A DNA stretch of 64,000 bases. Source: Planctomycetota bacterium. GTDB lineage: Bacteria > Planctomycetota > UBA8108 > JACQVS01. Positions 54,667 through 61,091 of this stretch are shown here, piece by piece. Every line of letters starts with the position of its first letter. Positions within the stretch are counted from its first letter, which is position 1. The notes under the pieces are model-generated. The model was not told the origin of the DNA and searched no databases. It was given only the letters and a program-made list of their open reading frames with translations. The stretch lies in contig JANQLS010000041.1 in the NCBI GenBank assembly GCA_028280485.1, positions 1 through 64,000 on the forward strand. Reading direction: 5' to 3'. The position numbers and the translations under genes were made by a program.

Positions 54667-56583
54667 ATGAAAAAAGCAATCTACCCTCTCATTTTGCTTC
54701 TAAGTGGTGCCCTATTAGCACAGGACGCTGCTGTCGATAATATCAGTGAAGGTGTAACTGAGGCCCCTGCAGGAACGAGTGAGCTTCAACTCGAGGGTCT
54801 CGTTAATGATGTCCCTGCTGAAGCCACTTCATCTTCAGATTTAGCCAGTTCTACGAGCGCACCTGATAAAAAAGATTCAGCGAAGAGAAAAATCGAAAAG
54901 AAAAAAGTCACGAAGATCACTAAGCCAAAGCCAAAAGTAAAACCTAAGGCTAAAGATGAACTAAAAGTGACAGAGTTAAATCAACCTAAACTCAAAGTCA
55001 TTAAAAACGTCAAAGACGTTAATGTTCAGCTGATCCATGAACTTAACGATGTTGCTGCCGTCGATGCGAAGCCCGTTAAAGCAAACGATAAGGTGATCAA
55101 AGGCATCATTCGAAAGATTAAAGATTCGAATCCAAACGCAAATATCATCGTTCAGGACGTGGCAGTCAGTGCGGATGGAGCCATCCTCGAGGTTCCACCC
55201 AAGCCCGTTAAGACAGTTGTAGCGAAACGAAAAGGTGGAGTGAGCCACATCATTATCTCTGATGACAATCCTAATGTCGTTAAGGGTAAGAATAATAAAG
55301 CTAAAGTGGTTTCTTCTTCAGTTCGTAAAAAGAAAGTCCCCATCTTGGGTGATATTCCTGTCGTCGGAGAACTCTTCAGCTCGACTGAAAAAGTTGTAGA
55401 GACTAAAGAGATCCCTGTACGTACCGTTAACTCGGGTACAGTTCTTTTAACCGGCACCGATAAAGATGGTGTTTCCGTTGTGACGGAAATGATTGTCGAT
55501 GGGAAAAAGGGAAAAGTTCCCGTCAAGACCATCAGAAAAGGTAAGAAAGTTGTTAATCCCTATACGGGTGAAGTGATCATTACTGGGGATGGAAAAGAAG
55601 CCGTTTCTATCGCTCAAGTGGACCCTGACGGTAATATTGTTGTTTTAACTGCGGATGAAGTCACTCTCACCGGGAGTGGCGCACTTCCAGCTGATAGAAA
55701 GAAAGCAGTTGAAGCCATGAGGGCAGCTAAGAGGAAAATCGGTGGAATGCGTGTGGGTTCTGTCGATTATTCTTACGGTGATCCGATGGCTTCTAACCAG
55801 GATAATCGCGATCAAAGAATCGCTAATCTCGAAAAGAAAGTCGCTCAGTTGCTTAAAGAGCTTGAGCATTTGCGTAAAGCCACTCGCACAAGTTCTCAAA
55901 GTCGACGGAATTCAGCGTCAACCCCAGTAGCTCCAAGGCCTTCAGGAACCATTCGAAGAAGTTCAACAAGCCGCCGTACCGCTCGTACGTTGCCTCCTGG
56001 AATGGGAACAACCTCAGCTCAACCGAATCCCTTTGGAACTCCCAAACCACCAAAGCCTTTGAATCCTCCAAAACTTCCTGGCGCTTCATCGGGTAGCCCT
56101 TTTGCCCCTGCTGTTCCAGATGCATTCCCTGGTACCCAACCGGGTCAACCAAGAGCCGTTACTCCTCAGTATAATGCGCCCAGGCCAACGAAGAAGACAC
56201 TTCGCAGAAGTTATTATGGTGGTGACGCCGTTCCTGCTGAACCCGATACGAAGCCAACCCCCGGTGCTCGATCTGGAAATGACGCTGGGAACTCCAGGTC
56301 TAGATACTACTACAACTATAAAGGTGTAAAGCCTCCTCAGACCTCTGCTAATCCTAGCCGGAGTCGACGATCGTCAACCTCCAGTAATAAGCCTAATCCT
56401 TATTACTGGTCTTATTCTCAACCATCAACTGGAGCAAGCCCAGAACCGCAACGCATGCGTACCTACGGATCAACATCCTCAAGTCGCAAAGGTAGCAATG
56501 AAGCTGTTCTCACTGAGCTCTCCCGATTACGTGGTGAGATGGCTCAAATTAGAAAGCTTTTAGAGCGTGCTTTGAGTCGCTGA
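54667..56583 (+). CDS. exported repetitive protein with isolated secretin signature
   Basis: About 638 residues from ATG 54667 (GGAAGGA ribosome site; signal peptide MKKAIYPLILLLSGALLAQ). A frame opening nine codons earlier has no such signal. Residues 70-110 are Lys-rich. The block VPILGDIPVVGELFSST at 224-240 matches the C-terminal signature of type II/III secretins and pilus secretins. Beta-rich repeats follow (TGTDKDGVSVVTEMIVDGKKG; ITGDGKEAVSIAQVDPDG), then a short coiled coil (IANLEKKVAQLLKELEHLRK) and a Ser/Arg/Pro-rich tail ending in a second one (LSRLRGEMAQIRKLLERAL). No complete secretin domain is present. It is the third gene of the sigma factor operon and is probably its target or effector. 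Confidence 0.72.
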   Translation: MKKAIYPLILLLSGALLAQDAAVDNISEGVTEAPAGTSELQLEGLVNDVPAEATSSSDLASSTSAPDKKDSAKRKIEKKKVTKITKPKPKVKPKAKDELKVTELNQPKLKVIKNVKDVNVQLIHELNDVAAVDAKPVKANDKVIKGIIRKIKDSNPNANIIVQDVAVSADGAILEVPPKPVKTVVAKRKGGVSHIIISDDNPNVVKGKNNKAKVVSSSVRKKKVPILGDIPVVGELFSSTEKVVETKEIPVRTVNSGTVLLTGTDKDGVSVVTEMIVDGKKGKVPVKTIRKGKKVVNPYTGEVIITGDGKEAVSIAQVDPDGNIVVLTADEVTLTGSGALPADRKKAVEAMRAAKRKIGGMRVGSVDYSYGDPMASNQDNRDQRIANLEKKVAQLLKELEHLRKATRTSSQSRRNSASTPVAPRPSGTIRRSSTSRRTARTLPPGMGTTSAQPNPFGTPKPPKPLNPPKLPGASSGSPFAPAVPDAFPGTQPGQPRAVTPQYNAPRPTKKTLRRSYYGGDAVPAEPDTKPTPGARSGNDAGNSRSRYYYNYKGVKPPQTSANPSRSRRSSTSSNKPNPYYWSYSQPSTGASPEPQRMRTYGSTSSSRKGSNEAVLTELSRLRGEMAQIRKLLERALSR

Positions 56584-56613
56584 GTTGATTAGCTTTTAAG
56601 TCGTTCGTGTGAA

Positions 56614-56655
56614 AAAGCCCTGAAGGTTTGGTTTGAACCTTCAGGGCTTTTTTGT
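56614..56655 (+). terminator. rho-independent terminator of the sigma operon
   Basis: A 15-base perfect stem (AAAGCCCTGAAGGTT / AACCTTCAGGGCTTT) with a TGGTTTG loop and a T run, 31 bases after the last stop codon. Confidence 0.92.
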
Positions 56656-57052
56656 GTTTTCAAAGTGGTCGGCTCACCCTGTGAGCCGGTGTCGAAACCA
56701 GATTGTGCCTAAAATTATCTATAGGCACAATCTGTTGTTTGTGCATATTTTTCGTTCTCAAGTTGACTCTAATGCAAAGACCGGTGCACGGGGAGGCTGT
56801 GAGTTTTTAACCCAAAACCGACGAAGTTTCTTTTATCCCTCGCTAAAGCTTCGGGCTTGAGGGGCGCGAACCGCTTTCAATGTTTAATTTGTAGCAAAGG
56901 ATTTCATGCAATCTATCTATAAATAAGTATTGAAATCACCAACCTCCCAAGCCCGAAGCTTTAGCGAGGGATAATGGAGTGCCATTTGGCTTAAAGATTG
57001 ATTTACCCTAAAAATTCACAACCTCGGGGTGAGCCGACTACTTTGCGGACTT
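56656..57052. repeat. intergenic palindromes between sigma operon and kinase
   Basis: A CGGCTCAC/GTGAGCCG palindrome is at 56665-56688 (head GTGG instead of GTAG). A hairpin with 13-base perfect arms (CAGATTGTGCCTA / TAGGCACAATCTG) occupies 56699-56734 without a T run. Family A variant units with AAGCTTTAGCGAGGGA core face each other at about 56836-56860 and 56948-56976. A half palindrome (GGGTGAGCCGACTAC) is at about 57026-57040. No gene is seen. Confidence 0.75.
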
Positions 57053-58312
57053 CTATAAATCTATCGTGCTTTGAGACGATGAGGGGCCGGGGTTTTCAAA
57101 GAAGGGGTAGGGGGCATCGCCCAGGCAATCGATGAGCCAGGCGAGTTCGCGGTGGTATTCAGTTGCTAAATTTTGGCGCACTAAATCGCGGTGAAAGCTT
57201 ACAGCGCCCTGTCGGCCTAAATCGGCATCGTTGGCATCGTGAAATCGGTCTTTGGGATCGACGGCGATCATTCGACTGATCATGCCGTAAAGAAGTGAAT
57301 TATCTTTAACGTCGTCAGGTAAAAGATTATCAAGTTGGTCAGGTAAACTGAGTTTTGCATTTAAAATTTGAGAGAAATCTTTGCACTCTCGAAACAATCT
57401 ACGGCCGGTCAACATTTCAATAAGCATGTAGCCCAGGCTCGCGATATCAGAATGCAGTTCGATGGGCTCCCTTCTCAATTGCTCCGGCGCCATGTAATAG
57501 GGAGTTCCACGAAGGAGGTTGCGACCTTCGATTAAATCGCAAGAACTGTCGAGATCGATGATTTTGATCGCCCCCGTTCTCTTAATCATCAAATTAGACG
57601 GCTTGAGATCGCAGTGAGCGATGCCTCGATTGTGAAGAGCTGAAAGACCGCCTAAACATCCGTGAATAATATCGACAGCAATTCCGGGGCGCACTCGAGA
57701 GTGGTCCGTTCCCTTGGTGATGATCACATCATTTAAATGAGACCACGACCTTCTCGGAAGCTTGTTTTTTAAGAAAGCTAAGAGTCGAGGGTCGACGAGT
57801 TGAGCTAAGTCGATGCCATCCACCCATTCCAAGACCATCACTCGAGTTTCTTCGATGGCTACAAAGTCACGAACGGTGATGAGGTTGTCATGTTGAACCT
57901 GGCTAACCCGTTGTGCTTGGCGAGCGATCCGCTTCATTTCAAGCAAGTATTCCTGTTGAGTGTGGATGGAATTCTTGTAGAAGATCTTCGCGGCCACTCG
58001 AGTAAAGTAACCATCGACTCCGTGACGAGTCGCCAAATACACGACTCCCTGAGCTCCACTTCCCAAGAGCCTTTCGATCTTATAGTTCGCCTTCCACGCG
58101 AGCTCTTTAGGAGCTACTCTCGGTTTAGGAGCTTGAAGCGCATGACCGAACGTCCCGTGGAATGTGTTAACGTTCGTACCTTCCCAATTTTTGTCCTTTG
58201 TGTAGAGATCAAATTCAGTGGGGGCGTCAGAAAGCTCAGAAGAATCCGAGGTGGGATACTCCGTTTGGGGATCGAATGGGTATTTGGGATTAGGGTCTTT
58301 AGAAGAAGTCAC
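57053..58312 (-). CDS. Hanks-type serine/threonine protein kinase with atypical motifs
   Basis: A 419-residue kinase. A disordered N-terminus (1-70) is followed by the catalytic domain: glycine loop LLGSGAQGVVY near 73-83, VAAKIF with the ATP lysine near 97-102, catalytic loop HCDLKPSN near 231-238, IIDLDSS near 248-254 in place of DFG, and GTPYYMAPEQ in the activation segment. The His-Arg-Asp motif has Cys for Arg, and the DFG triplet reads DLD. The Asp residues needed for catalysis are kept, so the enzyme may be active but without the usual activation-loop arginine switch. No membrane helix is present. No phosphatase lies nearby. Confidence 0.85.
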   Translation of the reverse strand: MTSSKDPNPKYPFDPQTEYPTSDSSELSDAPTEFDLYTKDKNWEGTNVNTFHGTFGHALQAPKPRVAPKELAWKANYKIERLLGSGAQGVVYLATRHGVDGYFTRVAAKIFYKNSIHTQQEYLLEMKRIARQAQRVSQVQHDNLITVRDFVAIEETRVMVLEWVDGIDLAQLVDPRLLAFLKNKLPRRSWSHLNDVIITKGTDHSRVRPGIAVDIIHGCLGGLSALHNRGIAHCDLKPSNLMIKRTGAIKIIDLDSSCDLIEGRNLLRGTPYYMAPEQLRREPIELHSDIASLGYMLIEMLTGRRLFRECKDFSQILNAKLSLPDQLDNLLPDDVKDNSLLYGMISRMIAVDPKDRFHDANDADLGRQGAVSFHRDLVRQNLATEYHRELAWLIDCLGDAPYPFFENPGPSSSQSTIDL

Positions 58313-58610
58313 CAGGTGTGGTTGTATTTGAATTTAGAAAAGGGCTTAAAATCGAGCCCATGTCGTTGAGGCTGGGTCTTGGAGGATGCCTTTTAGATTG
58401 TCTTTGAGACTGTTTGGGTCTGATCATTAACAAACCACCCATTCTACTTTTTTCTGAATTAGTTTTTAGTTAAGAATCGAAAATTTTATTAATTAGGTAC
58501 ATTTAGAAATTTAAAAGTGAACTCGCGATTCTTTAAACTGTTCGACTCAATTTGTTAAACGCCATCGCAGTAGCTTACATTCTGACCCCACTTAAGAGTC
58601 TTCAATCCTC
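58313..58610. other. divergent promoter region, kinase / sugar kinase
   Basis: A 298-base AT-rich gap between divergent genes. I see no repeat family member or small gene. Confidence 0.4.
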
Positions 58611-59528
58611 ATGTTTCAATCAGCTCAAAACTCGAACATCGTTCTCTACGGTGAAGTTCTTTATGATGTGTTTGTGGGGGATAGTGAAGTTCTCGGCGGA
58701 GCTACATTTAATGTCGCTTGGAATCTTAAGGGGTTCGGATTAAATCCACTCTTGGTGAGTCGGGTAGGCGCGGATCGTCGTGGCGATGATATTAAGCAAG
58801 CTATGAGTGAGTGGGGGATGGATCTATCGGGAATTCAAACCGATCCTGATCGGTCGACCGGGATTGTGGAAGTGCATCTTAACGAGACTGGGCATACTTT
58901 TGATATCGTAAAGGATGTGGCCTACGATTTTATCGATAGTGAACTTGCGATAAAAATCATAGGAGAGTATCCGCAGCCCATCCTTTATCACGGCACTTTA
59001 GCCATGAGAACTCCAAGTTCGATGGAGGGGCTTTACAAATCCATTACCGAATGCTCCTGTAAAGGCTTGTTTGTGGATCTGAATTTAAGAGCGCCGTGGT
59101 GGAGCATCGAAAATGTCATTTTGGCAATTCAAAATGCTCGTTGGTTAAAACTCAACGATGAAGAAATGATCGAGATTGCCAAACTTCAAAATGATGATGC
59201 CAGTTCGTTAGAGAAGTTGATGCAGCATTGGTTGGAACGATACAGTTTAGAAGGCCTTTTAGTTACGCGAGCGGAGAAAGGGGCCTTGTATTTAGATAAA
59301 GATCAAAAACTCATAAACGTCTCTGCCGGAAAAATAGAATCGATGGCCGACACCGTTGGGGCCGGTGATGCTTTTAGTGCCGTTTACCTGCTAGGTCTAA
59401 TAAAGGATTGGCCCAAAGAAACCACGCTTCAACGAGCTTCTGAATTTGCTAGCAGTGTTTGTTCGCTTCGTGGAGCCGTGTCGCAGGATCCAGCGTTCTA
59501 TCAATCGTGGTTAGATCGGTGGAACTAA
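58611..59528 (+). CDS. PfkB family carbohydrate kinase
   Basis: A 305-residue ribokinase/fructokinase-type sugar kinase. The N-terminal block GEVLYDVFVGDSEVLGGATFNVAWNL gives the GGA(P)xN substrate signature, and MADTVGAGDAF near residues 246-256 is the PfkB signature 2 with the catalytic Asp. RTSTG-type contact appears as DRSTGIVEV. The exact sugar is not certain; the start pattern resembles fructokinases. It stands alone between the kinase and a short-chain dehydrogenase. Confidence 0.9.
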   Translation: MFQSAQNSNIVLYGEVLYDVFVGDSEVLGGATFNVAWNLKGFGLNPLLVSRVGADRRGDDIKQAMSEWGMDLSGIQTDPDRSTGIVEVHLNETGHTFDIVKDVAYDFIDSELAIKIIGEYPQPILYHGTLAMRTPSSMEGLYKSITECSCKGLFVDLNLRAPWWSIENVILAIQNARWLKLNDEEMIEIAKLQNDDASSLEKLMQHWLERYSLEGLLVTRAEKGALYLDKDQKLINVSAGKIESMADTVGAGDAFSAVYLLGLIKDWPKETTLQRASEFASSVCSLRGAVSQDPAFYQSWLDRWN

Positions 59529-59774
59529 GGTAGTAGGCACAAAGTAGTCCGCAAGCTCCGCGTGCGGATGGTAGTAGGCACACGCCGTGTGCCGTCACTC
59601 AAATCACCCTCGGATTTAGTCAGCTATAAAATATCCTTTTAATCTCAGTCGAGGATTGAGCAATTAACTAGCCCGGAGCGTAAGCGACGGGATCAAAAGC
59701 CAATTCTTTCATCTTGATCCCGTCGCTTACGCTCCGGGCTAATTAAATCGTATTTCAATGTTATTATAGATCCT
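59529..59774. repeat. nested GTAG palindromes and family A variant pair
   Basis: A truncated palindrome of the GGCACAC type (GTAGGCACA, 59533-59541) is cut by a second GTAG palindrome (59544-59568, CCGCA/TGCGG stem); a complete GGCACAC palindrome follows (59574-59594). A facing pair of family A variant units (GCCCGGAGCGTAAGCGAC) is at 59665-59744. The remainder shows nothing. Confidence 0.82.
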
Positions 59775-60545
59775 CTACCGCGGCGGCATCCTCAATGCCC
59801 CATCCAAACGAATGGTCTCTCCGTTTAAAAACTTATTCGTAATAATCTCATGGGCGAGGGAGGCGAATTCTTCCGCTTGACCTAAGCGTTGGGGGAAGGG
59901 CATCTGTTGAGCTAATGAAACTCGGGCTTTCTCGGGTAATCCGGCCAAGAGAGGAGTGTCGAAGATTCCGGGGGCGATACAGGTCACTCGAATTCCCTCG
60001 CGAGCTAATTCGCGGGCTGCGGGGAGAGTGAGGGCATGAACTCCGGCTTTTGATGAAGCGTAAGCGGTTTGCCCGATCTGGCCTTCGAAGGCAGCGATGG
60101 ATGAGGTGTTGACAATAACGCCTCTTTCACCGTCAGAATCAGGTTCGTTACTCTTCATTTGAGCAGCTGCGAGCCTCATCACATTGAATGTTCCGAGCAA
60201 ATTGACCTGAACTACCTGAGCAAAATGCTCAAGCTCTTGGGGGCTTCCATCTTTGTTGAGAATCTTTTCTGCCTTGGCGATTCCCGCGCACTGAATGAGG
60301 GCTCTCATCGATCCGAGTTGGCTTTGACCGGTTTTAAGCGCGGCTTCAACCTCTTTAGCCTGAGTGACATCCGTTTTTATAAATTCGGCTCTTTCATGAG
60401 CTTGTGAAAATTCTTCGCCAGCCTCTTGATCCATATCTAAGACCAGAACCTGGGCCCCGTTTTTCAATAAGAGTTCACTGGTGGCGCGGCCTAAACCTGA
60501 AGCCCCTCCGGTAACAACCGCGGTAAAATTGGAGTCGAAGCTCAT
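59775..60545 (-). CDS. short-chain dehydrogenase, 3-hydroxyacyl-CoA dehydrogenase type 2-like
   Basis: About 256 residues from the ATG at 60545 ([19 protein letters not shown]). A frame extending to 60665 adds 40 residues with no counterpart in the family. [10 protein letters not shown] is the NAD-binding loop, VLDMD holds the acidic residue that selects [24 protein letters not shown] supplies the catalytic Ser, Tyr and Lys, and [14 protein letters not shown] with [10 protein letters not shown] are typical of the HSD10-like group. The likely substrate is a short-chain 3-hydroxyacyl-CoA, as in beta-oxidation. No other fatty acid gene is nearby. Confidence 0.88.
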   Translation of the reverse strand: MSFDSNFTAVVTGGASGLGRATSELLLKNGAQVLVLDMDQEAGEEFSQAHERAEFIKTDVTQAKEVEAALKTGQSQLGSMRALIQCAGIAKAEKILNKDGSPQELEHFAQVVQVNLLGTFNVMRLAAAQMKSNEPDSDGERGVIVNTSSIAAFEGQIGQTAYASSKAGVHALTLPAARELAREGIRVTCIAPGIFDTPLLAGLPEKARVSLAQQMPFPQRLGQAEEFASLAHEIITNKFLNGETIRLDGALRMPPR

Positions 60546-61091
60546 ATATGAACATCCCTTCAAAGGCCGACGGGGCCCCTTTTCTAAATAATTATTACTT
60601 AATAACTTCGGATGTATCCCAAATTGAAATCCGTGGGATAATGACAGTGGAACCCAACCCGCCAAACAGATAAGATGACGGGTCTGAATGCGGAGAAAAA
60701 TAGTGAGTCCACACTCTAGATATAAGTATGAGTATCTCGATTGTGGAAATCAGTCGAGGAATTTGTTTAGGGTCCTTGCCGATTCATCTGGCTGCCTATG
60801 ATCGCATTCGTTTGGGTAGATGACAACAGGGTCTGGTCTTATTCGTCTTACCTCAAGACATTCTATTTCGACGTGATCTGAGCTTGCGTGAGCCTTTTTC
60901 AATTTACGCTTGTGACTTGAGTGGATCACGTTGGTGTCTATTCGTATACACATCGAATGAACGATGTCTTACGGATTGGGGCGATATTCCATCCCTCTGA
61001 AGTTCTACCCTTGTTTCCATCAGAGAAAATGAACAGTTCAGCTAGGGTTGAACTATTTTGCTTTTTACCAAACACATGAGGGGATTTGGTC
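60546..61091. other. long intergenic region
   Basis: This 546-base gap has no repeat family member. A 67-codon minus-strand open frame at 60750-60953 has no recognisable feature and I do not call it a gene. A GAGGGG ribosome site about 9 bases before 61092 belongs to the following gene. Confidence 0.45.

Noticed and set aside
60546..60665. 40-residue N-terminal extension of the short-chain dehydrogenase
   Set aside because: The extension has no counterpart in this compact family and the start at 60545 places the NAD-binding strand directly at the N-terminus, as usual.
60750..60953. 67-codon open frame on the minus strand
   Set aside because: No ribosome site, no recognisable motif, and composition rich in His/Arg as expected for chance frames.
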